From Sinomonas sp. ASV486 (lineage in GTDB: Bacteria > Actinomycetota > Actinomycetes > Actinomycetales > Micrococcaceae), in assembly GCF_030908215.1 (NCBI RefSeq), contig NZ_JAVFJK010000012.1, forward strand, positions 71,524-135,523: a DNA stretch of 64,000 bases, given 5' to 3'. Shown in pieces: positions 27,072-35,688 of the stretch. The notes beneath the pieces were generated by a model that was not told the origin of the DNA, made no database searches, and saw only the letters and a program-made list of their open reading frames with translations. The number at the start of each line of letters is the position of its first letter. Within the stretch, counting starts at the first letter, position 1. The position numbers and the translations under genes were made by a program.

Positions 27072-28033
27072 GACTTCTTCTTCCTGTTCTTCCGCACCGG
27101 CTGCTGACGCTGGGCCTTCGGCTCGGGCGGGGGCGGCATGTCCTCGGGCTTCATGGCCTTGCCGGTGGTCACGTCGATCGGCGCTAGGCCCCTGGCAATG
27201 CGGCGCTCGTTGAGGGCTTTCGCGGCTGGCGAGCCGGGGGAAGGCATACGGCGGATCACGTAGAACTGCTGGCCCATGGTCCACAGGTTGGAGATGGTCC
27301 AGTAGATGAGCACGCCGATGGGGAAGTTGATGCCGCCGATGCCGAAGACGAGCGGCAGGATGTACAGCAGGATCTTCTGCTGGCGCATGAACGGGCTGGC
27401 CATGGCCGCCTCGGACATGTTCTTCGCCATGATCTGCTTCTGCGTGATGAACTGCGACGCGGTCATTGCAATGATCATGAGGATCGACAGCACGGCAACC
27501 ACCACCGCGTCGCCGCCGCCGCCGTGGAGGAGCGAGGCCGAGAGCGGGGCGCCGAAGATGCTCGAGTTGTGGAACTGATCCACCTGGTCATGGTTCAACG
27601 CACCGATGCCGGTGTTGTTCGACTGGGCGTTGCTGATCCCGGAGAGCACACGGAAGAGGCCGAAGAAGAACGGCATCTGGATCAGCATGGGCAGACACGC
27701 GGAGAACGGGTTGGTCCCGTGCTGCTTGTACAGAGCCATCTGCTCCTGTGCCATGGCCTGGCGGGAGAGCTGGTCCGTCTTGCCCTTGTACTTCGCCTGA
27801 AGCTTCTGCAGATCCGGCTGGAGCAGTTGCATGCCGCGCTGCGCCTTGATCTGCCGCACGAAGACGGGAATGAGCGCGCCGCGGATCACGAGGACGAGGC
27901 CGATGATCGAGAACGTCCAGGTCCAGCCGCTCGCGGCGGGAAGGCCGATGAAGGAGAGGGCGTCGTGGAAGGCCACCATGACGAAGGAGACCAGCCACTC
28001 GAAGGGCAGAAGTATTGTCCCTAGAGGGTCCAT
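27068..28033 (-). CDS. yidC: Membrane protein insertase YidC
   Basis: 321 residues of the short Gram-positive YidC/Oxa1 type. TM1 is near residue 8; the core contains WTWTFSIIGLVLVIRGALIPVFVRQIKAQRGM with the hydrophilic-groove Arg, then SACLPMLIQMPFFFGLFRVL and the last helices with YWTISNLWTMGQQFYVIRR. The C-terminus is basic and Pro-rich. It inserts and folds membrane proteins with or beside SecYEG. It is translationally coupled to jag. Confidence 0.95.
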   Translation of the reverse strand: MDPLGTILLPFEWLVSFVMVAFHDALSFIGLPAASGWTWTFSIIGLVLVIRGALIPVFVRQIKAQRGMQLLQPDLQKLQAKYKGKTDQLSRQAMAQEQMALYKQHGTNPFSACLPMLIQMPFFFGLFRVLSGISNAQSNNTGIGALNHDQVDQFHNSSIFGAPLSASLLHGGGGDAVVVAVLSILMIIAMTASQFITQKQIMAKNMSEAAMASPFMRQQKILLYILPLVFGIGGINFPIGVLIYWTISNLWTMGQQFYVIRRMPSPGSPAAKALNERRIARGLAPIDVTTGKAMKPEDMPPPPEPKAQRQQPVRKNRKKKS

Positions 28034-28053
28034 GCGTTTTCCCTGTTTCCTTG

Positions 28054-28473
28054 TTATTTTCTCGTGTCGTCAGGCTGCGGGCCGTCTTGACCCGCATCAT
28101 CAGTCCAGAAGCGATCGGGGTGGTTCAGCACCACGATCCTCGGGATGTGGTCCTCCGGCCAGTGCCGATGCCCTTCCGGAACAGGATCGATTCCTCCTGA
28201 GTTCCAGGGATGGCATCGGACCAGCCGGTGCACTGCCAGATACGATCCTCGCACAGCCCCGTGCACTGTGACGGCCTCGAGCGCGTAAGCGGAGCAGGAC
28301 GGGAAGAACCGGCACACCTGCCCGTACAGGGGGGACACAGCGAGCCGGTACGCCTTGAGGAGAAGGATGAGGATCTGCTGCGGCAGCGTCCACACGAAGC
28401 GCACGACGACGGTGGCCCACCTCGCCGCGGTTGTTCGGCGCGGCGACCCGCTCACCTCAGCCATCGCTGCCAT
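28054..28473 (-). CDS. yidD: Membrane insertion factor YidD
   Basis: 139 residues from ATG 28473 (GGAGAGG upstream); ATG 28464 is a near alternative. It contains the family core [18 protein letters not shown] and [23 protein letters not shown]...[16 protein letters not shown], with the conserved Cys cluster. The DUF37/YidD family assists YidC insertion. It overlaps rnpA by 17 bases and lies 20 bases before yidC. Confidence 0.93.
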   Translation of the reverse strand: MAAMAEVSGSPRRTTAARWATVVVRFVWTLPQQILILLLKAYRLAVSPLYGQVCRFFPSCSAYALEAVTVHGAVRGSYLAVHRLVRCHPWNSGGIDPVPEGHRHWPEDHIPRIVVLNHPDRFWTDDAGQDGPQPDDTRK

Positions 28474-28906
28474 CCGTGGTCCTCTCCCGGTCGGTCGGCT
28501 CCACGCTGCTCCCGCGCGCGCTCTTCTTGTCGCTCTCGCCAGAGCCCCTGTCTGGGGCGCTGTTTCGCTCAAGACGGCGCAGGACTATGCCCAACGCCGA
28601 CTCGTAGTCCTCACTGAGTTCGGACCAGCTCGCCCCTGACGACGCGGGAAGCGCACGCACAACGACGTCGAGTCCCACAGGCCGGAGACGGACGGTGATG
28701 GCCGCGGCCTCCCTCAGCCTCCGTTTAACGAGGTTGCGGGCGACTGCGTTCCCCACTGCCTTGGACACGATGAATCCGAAGCGCGAGGGCTGTCCCTCTG
28801 AACGGACCGCATACAGCACGACGTTCCGGCGCCCTTGGCGGACGCCGGAACGAACGGTATGCGTGAAGTCGGCGCCGGAACGCAGGCGGTGGGTCGCAGC
28901 GAGCAT
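28457..28906 (-). CDS. rnpA: Ribonuclease P protein component
   Basis: 149 residues. The basic RNR motif region [17 protein letters not shown] (about residues 50-66) is the RNA-binding signature. The N-terminus [21 protein letters not shown] is typical. The C-terminal ~30 residues are an extra charged tail. It forms RNase P with the RNA subunit and matures tRNA 5' ends. It follows rpmH after 49 bases. Confidence 0.95.
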   Translation of the reverse strand: MLAATHRLRSGADFTHTVRSGVRQGRRNVVLYAVRSEGQPSRFGFIVSKAVGNAVARNLVKRRLREAAAITVRLRPVGLDVVVRALPASSGASWSELSEDYESALGIVLRRLERNSAPDRGSGESDKKSARGSSVEPTDRERTTDGSDG

Positions 28907-28955
28907 CAGTTCAGCATCAGCGCGGGCCTGCGGTCGGAGCCGTCCCGGTCAGTAC

Positions 28956-29093
28956 TCAGGCCGAGAGCTCAGTGCGGCCCTTGGACCGGCGGGCCGCCAG
29001 GATGGCACGGCCTGCACGGGTGCGCATACGAAGGCGGAAACCATGCTTCTTGGCACGGCGGCGGTTGTTCGGCTGAAAAGTCCGCTTGCTCAC
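28956..29093 (-). CDS. rpmH: Ribosomal protein bL34
   Basis: 45 residues, GTG start at 29093. The complete L34 sequence is recognisable: [20 protein letters not shown], then [18 protein letters not shown]. Highly basic. It is the first gene of the leftward rpmH-rnpA-yidD-yidC-jag-rsmG-parA-parB unit, divergent from dnaA. Confidence 0.97.
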   Translation of the reverse strand: MSKRTFQPNNRRRAKKHGFRLRMRTRAGRAILAARRSKGRTELSA

Positions 29094-29688
29094 TTCTCTC
29101 ACTCCAGTAGATTGAGCGCGTCTGCCGGACGGGTCGAAGTGCAGGCGGACGCTATGTTCTTGGGGATCTGCCATCCCGCCGCGCCTCATGCCGGCCGCCA
29201 TAGCGTTCGGTCCCCAAATCAGGGAGCTTCGCGTGGCGTCCGAGGGCATGCGACAGGACCAGTAGGCAGACACAATGGACTTAACGACGTTAGGTCACGA
29301 GGGCACGCAGCGTCAATTCGACGGCGCAGCGGAGCGCACCCCACCGTGGGCGCGACCGCGGTCTCGGGATGTCCCCAGCCTGTGTCCAACTCCACTCACA
29401 GGCCTGTGGACAGCGGCTCTGCAAGGGAGGCCGTGCGAACTTCACCAGTGTAATTCATTGGGGCCCAGACCCCAGCTATCTTCCGGGTTGTCGGATCCTC
29501 TAGGCTGTCTCAGTGCCTTCCTCCACGCCTGTGGGTATCCCTGTGGATGAAAACTGGCGGTTCAGAGGATGAAGGCGCACCGGAGGACCGCAGCCTCCCT
29601 GCCCGGACTCGGATTTCCTCGAGTCACAAACGCGTCATAGATGCCAGGCAGCCGGCGTGGTCGAGGAAGCAGTCAGGTAGAGGAGCAC
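29094..29688. promoter_or_regulatory. rpmH-dnaA divergent spacer (595 bp)
   Basis: No gene is seen. It must contain the rpmH and dnaA promoters. DnaA-box-like sequences TGTGGACAG (29405-29413) and TGTGGATGA (29542-29550) are present, as expected for dnaA autoregulation. A TAGGCT (about 29501) is a possible -10 for dnaA. AGAGGAG lies just before the dnaA ATG. Confidence 0.6.
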
Positions 29689-31113
29689 ATGGGACCACAG
29701 GAAGCCGACGAAGCCAACACTCTCGGCAGTTCGTGGCGCCGCGTGGTACGTCTCCTCGATGAGGACGACCGCGTCTCGCCGCGGCAACGGGGGTTCGTCT
29801 CGCTTGCGCAGGCCCAGGGCCTCATCGGTTCAACGCTCCTCGTCGCTGTCCCCAATGAGCTCACCCGCGAGGTGCTCCAGGGCCAGATCAAGTCGGCCCT
29901 CGACGACGCGCTGCGCTCGGTGTTCTCAGAGGACGTCCGGTGCGCGATCGACGTCGACACCGATCTCGTTCCCATCCGCGAAGAGACGTTCGAGCCGGTC
30001 AAGCGCCCGGAGATCCGCGAAGGACTGCGCGAAGACCTCCGCCCGGCGCCAACGCCGCCCACCACTTCTCAGGAAGTCAGCCGACTCAACCCCAAGTACG
30101 TCTTCGACACCTTCGTGATCGGCGCCTCCAACCGGTTCGCGCACGCAGCCGCCGTCGCCGTCGCCGAAGCCCCCGCCAAGGCGTACAACCCGCTGTTCAT
30201 CTACGGCGACTCGGGCCTCGGGAAGACCCACCTCCTGCACGCGATCGGCCACTACGCCCGCCGGCTCTACAACGGGATCCGGGTGCGGTACGTGAACTCG
30301 GAAGAGTTCACCAACGACTTCATCAACTCGATCCGCGACGACGAGGGAACGAGCTTCAAGACCACGTACCGCAATGTGGACCTCCTCCTGATCGACGACA
30401 TCCAGTTCCTGGCCGGCCGCACGGGAACCATGGAGGAGTTCTTCCACACGTTCAACGCCCTGCACAACAGCAACAAGCAGGTCGTCATCACTTCGGACCA
30501 GCCGCCCAAGGCGCTCCACGGCTTCGAGGACCGCATGAAGTCCCGCTTCGAGTGGGGGCTCCTGACGGACATCCAGCCGCCGGACCTCGAGACCCGCATC
30601 GCGATCCTGCGCAAGAAGGCCAACAGCGACGGCCTCTCCGCGCCGGACGCCGCGCTCGAGTACATCGCCTCGCGGATCTCGGCGAACATCCGCGAGCTCG
30701 AGGGCGCGCTGATCCGCGTGACGGCATTCGCAAGCCTCAACAAGCAGCCGGTCGACGTCGCGCTGGCCGAGATGGTCCTGAAGGACCTCATCACGGACGA
30801 CTCAGCGCTCGAGATCACGGCCGACCAGATCCTCGCCGAGACTGCGGCCTACTTCAAGCTCACGATCGAGGAACTCAACAGCAAGTCCCGGACGCGCACG
30901 CTCGTCACGGCCCGCCAGATCGCCATGTACCTGTGCCGCGAGCTCACGGACATGTCCCTGCCGAAGATCGGACAGGTCCTGGGCGGCCGCGACCACACCA
31001 CCGTGATCCACGCCGACCGCAAGATCCGTGAGCTCATGGCCGAGCGTCGGGCGATCTACAACCAGGTGACGGAGCTGACCAACAAGATCAAGCAGGCCCA
31101 GCGCGGCGTCTGA
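29689..31113 (+). CDS. dnaA: Chromosomal replication initiator DnaA
   Basis: 474 residues from ATG 29689, preceded by GAGGAG; the in-frame ATG at 29641 would add 16 residues but has no site. Domain I is at the N-terminus (SSWRRVVRLLDEDD...). The AAA+ domain has Walker A YGDSGLGKTHLLHA, Walker B LLIDDIQFLAG and the box VII arginine region. The C-terminal domain IV carries the signature GGRDHTTVIHADRKI. It binds DnaA boxes in oriC directly downstream and opens the origin. Confidence 0.98.
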   Translation: MGPQEADEANTLGSSWRRVVRLLDEDDRVSPRQRGFVSLAQAQGLIGSTLLVAVPNELTREVLQGQIKSALDDALRSVFSEDVRCAIDVDTDLVPIREETFEPVKRPEIREGLREDLRPAPTPPTTSQEVSRLNPKYVFDTFVIGASNRFAHAAAVAVAEAPAKAYNPLFIYGDSGLGKTHLLHAIGHYARRLYNGIRVRYVNSEEFTNDFINSIRDDEGTSFKTTYRNVDLLLIDDIQFLAGRTGTMEEFFHTFNALHNSNKQVVITSDQPPKALHGFEDRMKSRFEWGLLTDIQPPDLETRIAILRKKANSDGLSAPDAALEYIASRISANIRELEGALIRVTAFASLNKQPVDVALAEMVLKDLITDDSALEITADQILAETAAYFKLTIEELNSKSRTRTLVTARQIAMYLCRELTDMSLPKIGQVLGGRDHTTVIHADRKIRELMAERRAIYNQVTELTNKIKQAQRGV

Positions 31114-31500
31114 GCGCTCCTCACCTCGCCCGCGCGTGCCTTATTAACAGGACCCTGTGGACAACCCTGTGGACGGTTAAGTGCACATCCCCGCCTGATG
31201 GGGTTAAAACCCCCATCAGGCCTGTGGAGACACGTAACTACACGAATCCGGCGATCCACAGGCCACCCCCACTCTGATGGCACACCATCAACACCGGATG
31301 AACACCCGACTCCCGCGCGAATCCGCGGCCAGAGACCGTTATCCACAGTTTCCACAGCAGTTATTAACACCATAAATACCAAGAATCTGAAGATCGTCAG
31401 ATAACAGTTACCCGCCAGCCCTCCGAACCCCCTTCGAACGACCCCGTCGGAGCCCCCTCCCCCGAGCCGATCAGCTTGAACCGGCGAGTACGGTTGGCGC
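31114..31500. other. oriC: oriC (dnaA-dnaN spacer)
   Basis: 387 bases between dnaA and the dnaN promoter. DnaA boxes and near-boxes: TGTGGACAA (31156-31164), TGTGGACGG (31169-31177), TGTGGAGAC (31222-31230), CGATCCACA (31252-31260), TTATCCACA (31339-31347) and TTTCCACAG (31350-31358). AT-rich stretches that could unwind are TTATTAAC at 31141 and the run from 31370 to 31415 (TTATTAAC...ATAAATACC). A perfect stem-loop lies at 31194-31220. Gene context and box density make this the origin of replication. Confidence 0.9.
31194..31220. other. 10-bp stem-loop inside oriC
   Basis: CCTGATGGGG (31194-31203) and CCCCATCAGG (31211-31220) form a perfect stem with loop TTAAAAC. It lies between DnaA-box pairs. 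It may terminate dnaA transcription (80 bases past the stop) or be a structural element of the origin. Confidence 0.6.
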
Positions 31501-31545
31501 TAAGCTGTGGTCAACTGCGACAGCGATGAAAGGCGGAACGCTTCC

Positions 31546-32670
31546 GTGAAGTTCCGAGTCGAACGGGATGTCCTCACTGAGGCCGTGAGCTGGGCGGCCC
31601 GCTCGCTTTCTCCGCGTCCCCCCGTACCTGTCCTGGCCGGTCTGCTGCTCAAGGCACATGACGGCGTCGTGACCCTCAGCAGCTTCGACTACGAGACCTC
31701 GGCACGCTTGGAGATCCCAGCCGAGATCCGCGAGGAAGGCACAATCCTCGTCTCAGGCCGGCTCCTTGCGGACATCTGCCGCAGCCTGCCAGCGGCACCA
31801 GTCGACGTCGAGACCGACGGAACCAAGGTCACACTCACGTGCCGCCGCAGCTCGTTCCACCTCTCGACGATGCCCGAGGCCGAGTACCCGCCCCTCCCAA
31901 GCCTCCCCGCGATCCTGGGAACCGTCCCCGGTGACTCCTTCGCCAAGGGCGTGGCTCAGGTCACCATCGCCGCGAGCAGGGACGACACGCTGCCCATCCT
32001 CACGGGCGTTCGCATGGAGATCGAGAACGAGCTCATCACGCTCCTCGCCACCGACCGCTACCGCCTCGCCATGCGCGAGATCCACTGGCAGCCGACCACC
32101 CCCGGCACCTCAACAGCCGCTCTCGTCAAGGCCAAGACGCTCAGCGAAGTTGCCAAGACGCTCGGTGGCGCCGGCGATCTGAGTCTCGCCCTCGCCGATG
32201 ACGACTCACGGCTCGTCGGCTTCGAAAGCGGCGGACGCACCACGACCTCGCTCCTCGTCGACGGCGACTACCCCAAGATCCGGTCGTTGTTCCCCGAGTC
32301 CACACCGATCCACGCCGTCGTCTCCACCCAAGAACTCGTCGAGGCCGTACGACGCGTCTCACTCGTCGCTGAACGGAACACCCCCGTGCGCCTCTCGTTC
32401 ACCGAAGGCCTGGTGACCCTCGACGCAGGCACGGGGGAAGACGCCCAGGCCTCCGAAGAGCTCGAAGCCCAGCTCACGGGCGAACCCATCGTTGTGGCAT
32501 TCAACCCGCACTACCTCATCGAGGGCCTAGCTGTCATCGAGACTCCGTTTGTGCGGTTCTCGTTCACGAGCGCACCGAAGCCCGCGATGATCACTGCCCA
32601 GCGGGCACTCGACGGTGATGACGAGGGTGACTACCGCTACCTCGTGATGCCGGTGCGACTGCCCAACTGA
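31546..32670 (+). CDS. dnaN: DNA polymerase III beta sliding clamp
   Basis: 374 residues from GTG 31546 (AAGGCGG upstream), the start that gives the standard VKFRVERDVLTEAVSWAARSL. Three clamp repeats are present, ending with the conserved YLVMPVRLPN C-terminus. The ring-shaped processivity factor of the replisome. A possible promoter is TTGAAC (31476) with TAAGCT (31501). It is the first gene of the rightward block dnaN-gnd-recF-dciA. Confidence 0.97.
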   Translation: MKFRVERDVLTEAVSWAARSLSPRPPVPVLAGLLLKAHDGVVTLSSFDYETSARLEIPAEIREEGTILVSGRLLADICRSLPAAPVDVETDGTKVTLTCRRSSFHLSTMPEAEYPPLPSLPAILGTVPGDSFAKGVAQVTIAASRDDTLPILTGVRMEIENELITLLATDRYRLAMREIHWQPTTPGTSTAALVKAKTLSEVAKTLGGAGDLSLALADDDSRLVGFESGGRTTTSLLVDGDYPKIRSLFPESTPIHAVVSTQELVEAVRRVSLVAERNTPVRLSFTEGLVTLDAGTGEDAQASEELEAQLTGEPIVVAFNPHYLIEGLAVIETPFVRFSFTSAPKPAMITAQRALDGDDEGDYRYLVMPVRLPN

Positions 32671-32726
32671 CACGCCGGACGACGCCCACCGCTGCCCGAT
32701 CTACCTCGACGAAGGGACACCGCATC

Positions 32727-33611
32727 ATGCACATTGGACTCATCGGTCTCGGCAAGATGGGCTTCAACATGCGCGAAAGGCTCCGTCGGGCGGGCATCGA
32801 GGTCACCGGCTACGACCGGAACCAGGACCTCGCCGACGTTGCCAGCACCGATGAACTCATCGCCGCGGTGCCCGCCCCACGCATCATCTGGATCATGGTC
32901 CCGGCAGGCGAGATCACCGACAAGGTAGTTGCCGAGCTGTCCGAGAAGCTGTCCGAGGGCGACCTTGTGATCGACGGCGGCAACTCCCGGTTCACCGAGG
33001 ACCAACGCCACGCTGCACTGCTGGAGGACAAGGGTCTGCGCTTCGCCGACTGCGGCGTCTCGGGTGGCGTATGGGGCCTGGAAAATGGGTACGGCCTCAT
33101 GGCGGGCGGCGACGCGGCAGACATCGAGCGTGCCATGCCGGTCTTCGACGCTCTGCGGCCCGAAGGCGACAGGGCTGACAGCTTCGTCCACGTGGGCGAG
33201 GTGGGTGCGGGCCACTACGCCAAGATGGTCCACAACGGCATCGAGTACGGGCTCATGCAGTCCTACGCCGAGGGCTACCAGCTCCTTGCCGCCAAGGACA
33301 TCATCACCGACCTTCCCGGCACCTTCCGCGCCTGGCAGAAGGGCACCGTCGTGCGGTCATGGCTCCTCGACCTCCTCATCAAAGCACTCGACGAGGATCC
33401 GGGCCTGGAGACGATCGACGACTATGTGGAGGACTCCGGTGAGGGCCGCTGGACCGTCGAGGAGGCCATTGCCAACGCGGTGCCCGCGCCGGCGATCACC
33501 GCAGCGCTCTTCGCACGGTTCGAGTCGCGCGAGGATTCCTCCCCGGCCATGAAGATGGTCTCGGCGCTGCGTCACCAGTTCGGCGGGCACGCGACGCGCC
33601 CCGCCAAGTAG
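32727..33611 (+). CDS. gnd: 6-phosphogluconate dehydrogenase, decarboxylating (short NAD-type)
   Basis: 294 residues, much shorter than the ~470-residue NADP enzymes, so it belongs to the short GndA-like class. Dinucleotide-binding GLGKMGFNM at the N-terminus. Substrate and catalytic pieces are GGVWGLENGYGLMAGG, HVGEVGAGHYAKMVHNGIEYG (with the catalytic Lys) and the C-terminal helical domain. It converts 6-phosphogluconate to ribulose-5-phosphate with CO2 release. The position between dnaN and recF is conserved in Micrococcales and mycobacteria. Confidence 0.95.
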   Translation: MHIGLIGLGKMGFNMRERLRRAGIEVTGYDRNQDLADVASTDELIAAVPAPRIIWIMVPAGEITDKVVAELSEKLSEGDLVIDGGNSRFTEDQRHAALLEDKGLRFADCGVSGGVWGLENGYGLMAGGDAADIERAMPVFDALRPEGDRADSFVHVGEVGAGHYAKMVHNGIEYGLMQSYAEGYQLLAAKDIITDLPGTFRAWQKGTVVRSWLLDLLIKALDEDPGLETIDDYVEDSGEGRWTVEEAIANAVPAPAITAALFARFESREDSSPAMKMVSALRHQFGGHATRPAK

Positions 33612-33630
33612 GCAGGGGCGCCGGCGACCG

Positions 33631-34935
33631 GTGTACGTTGAACGCCTTTCCCTGACCGACTTCCGCTCCTATGCCCAGCTCGACCTCGAGCTGTCCGCGG
33701 GCGTGACCGTCCTCGTCGGGCAGAACGGGGTGGGCAAGACGAATCTGGTCGAAGCCCTCGGGCTGCTCTCGACCCTCGGCTCGCACCGGGTCAGCTCGGA
33801 CGCGCCCCTCGTGCGCTTCGGTGCCGAGCGCGCACTCGTCCGTGCGGGCTTCGTGCGGGGCTCGCAGCGCTCAACCCTCGAGCTCGAGATCCTCCCCGGC
33901 AAGGCGAACCGTGGCCGCGTCAACCGCGGCAGCACGGTCCGGGCGCGGGACCTCCTGGGCATCGCGCGGACCGTCCTGTTCGCGCCGGAGGACCTCGGTC
34001 TCCTCAAGGGCGACCCGTCGGCGCGGCGGCGGTTCCTCGATGACCTGCTCACTGTGCTCCTCCCCCATCTGGCCGGGACCAAGGCCGACTACGACCGCGT
34101 CCTCAAGCAGCGCAACGCGCTGCTCAAGAGTGCCAGGTCCGCGCGGTTCTCCCGCCGCGGTTCCGCCATGGATCCCATGGACTCTGCGGGCGGGGCGAGC
34201 GTCGCGTCGACCCTTGATGTGTGGGACAGCCATCTGGCGCGGGCCGGGGCACGTCTGCTCGCCGCTCGGGTGAAGCTCGTCGAGCGGCTGGTCCCGCACA
34301 TCGATGCCGCCTACGCGCAGCTCACCGACGGTTCCAAGGTGGCTCGCGCCGTCTACCGCTCGAGCCTCGAAGGGGCGGTTCCCGACGAGGAGGAGACGCA
34401 CGACGGCGACCACGCGCCGTCGTCCGTCGCGTCACCTCGGGTGGGAGCCCAGGCCGCGGACGGCGCTGAGGGCGGCGGACTCTCGGGACTCGGCGTCGAC
34501 GAGATCGCCGACCGGTTCCTTGGAGCGCTTGCCCAGGCACGTCCGCGCGAGCTGGAACGCGGGCTGACGCTCGTGGGCCCGCACCGTGACGACCTCGAAC
34601 TCCTGCTCGGCGACGCCCCGGCGAAGGGGTTTGCCTCCCACGGCGAGACATGGTCGTTCGCGCTCGCGCTGCGACTGGCCTCCTACTACGTCATGCTGGA
34701 CGACTCGACCGTTCCCGGAGACGAGCCGATCCTCATCCTGGACGATGTGTTCGCCGAACTCGACGCAGCCCGTCGTGCACGGCTCGCCGGGATCGTGGCG
34801 AAGGCCGAGCAGGTCCTCGTGACCGCAGCGGTCGACGCGGACATTCCGGCTGAGCTGGGCGGCCGTCGGATTCAGGTGGTTCCGGGGGCCATCGTGGATG
34901 CGGACGTGGTCGCCAGAGGCGACGGCGATGTCTGA
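33631..34935 (+). CDS. recF: DNA replication and repair protein RecF
   Basis: 434 residues, GTG start. SMC-like ATPase: Walker A VGQNGVGKTNLVEAL (about residue 30), RRRFLDDLL segment, Walker B ILILDDVFAELDAARR near the C-terminus. It loads RecA at gapped DNA. Two segments appear to be low-complexity insertions relative to the family (around residues 170-190 and 255-285, Ser/Ala/Gly/Asp-rich), making it somewhat longer than the usual ~370-400 residues. The last codons overlap the start of dciA by 8 bases. Confidence 0.96.
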   Translation: MYVERLSLTDFRSYAQLDLELSAGVTVLVGQNGVGKTNLVEALGLLSTLGSHRVSSDAPLVRFGAERALVRAGFVRGSQRSTLELEILPGKANRGRVNRGSTVRARDLLGIARTVLFAPEDLGLLKGDPSARRRFLDDLLTVLLPHLAGTKADYDRVLKQRNALLKSARSARFSRRGSAMDPMDSAGGASVASTLDVWDSHLARAGARLLAARVKLVERLVPHIDAAYAQLTDGSKVARAVYRSSLEGAVPDEEETHDGDHAPSSVASPRVGAQAADGAEGGGLSGLGVDEIADRFLGALAQARPRELERGLTLVGPHRDDLELLLGDAPAKGFASHGETWSFALALRLASYYVMLDDSTVPGDEPILILDDVFAELDAARRARLAGIVAKAEQVLVTAAVDADIPAELGGRRIQVVPGAIVDADVVARGDGDV

Positions 34936-35482
34936 CTCCGGGCCCCGGGAAGGCGCCGAGCCCTCGGCCGAGCGGCTCGACGCCGCGCGCGCTGCGCTGA
35001 ACCGCGTCCGGCAGGCCGCCGAGGCGCGCGGCGAGGTCCGCATGCGCGCGACGGGACCGCTCGTGCGCGATCCGAACGCACCCCGGGCCAGGAATGCGAG
35101 GGGCCGGGGCGCCGCGGGGTACAGCGGGCGCGATCCGCAGGGGCTCGGCGCCGTCGTGAACCGCATGGTGGCTGAGCGCGGCTGGAACTCCCCTGTTGCG
35201 GTGGGATCGGTCATGTCCCGGTGGCGCGAGCTCGTGGGACCGGAGATTTCCGCGCACTGCACGCCCGAGAGCTTCGAAGGCACGGATCTGCGCGTCCGGT
35301 GTGATTCGACCGCGTGGGCGACTCAGCTGCGGCTCCTCGGACCGTCGCTCCTGGACCGGTTCAGGCGCGAGCTCGGGGACGGGATCGTGACCCGCATCCA
35401 GGTAGTCGGCCCCACAGCCCCCAGCTGGCGCAAGGGCCCGCGCACCGTGCGCGGGCGCGGGCCCCGGGACACCTACGGCTGA
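34928..35482 (+). CDS. dciA: DciA/DUF721-type helicase-loading protein
   Basis: 184 residues from ATG 34928, overlapping the recF stop. The N-terminal third is charged and apparently disordered. The C-terminal DUF721 domain shows LGAVVNRMVAERGW..., VGSVMSRWRELVGPEISAHC and STAWATQLRLLGPSLLDR. DUF721 proteins replace DnaC as loaders of the replicative helicase DnaB in most bacteria. Its place between recF and gyrB matches Rv0004 of M. tuberculosis. Confidence 0.9.
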   Translation: MSDSGPREGAEPSAERLDAARAALNRVRQAAEARGEVRMRATGPLVRDPNAPRARNARGRGAAGYSGRDPQGLGAVVNRMVAERGWNSPVAVGSVMSRWRELVGPEISAHCTPESFEGTDLRVRCDSTAWATQLRLLGPSLLDRFRRELGDGIVTRIQVVGPTAPSWRKGPRTVRGRGPRDTYG

Positions 35483-35628
35483 TCCGGTGGACGGCGCGTG
35501 AGGCGCTCAGAAAGCCGGGAGGCACACTCCCCCTTTGTGGGGCCTCGATGGGGCGCGCCACGGCGCCTTTGCAGGCCTCCCAGCGGGCATTCACCGTGGC
35601 GCTGTCCGTCCGGGCACGAATGAACCGG

Positions 35629-35634
35629 TAGAAT
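35629..35634 (+). promoter_or_regulatory. Probable -10 box for gyrB
   Basis: TAGAAT, 55 bases upstream of the gyrB GTG. It fits TANNNT; no good -35 hexamer is seen at 17 bases. The 200-base spacer before it also contains self-complementary arms GGGAGGC/GCCTCCC around 35517-35581 that may terminate dciA transcription. Confidence 0.45.
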
Positions 35635-35688
35635 CGACATGTTAAGCCCGCCGAACCGAGTCGAACTGAAGAGGGGTCGAAAACGCCT

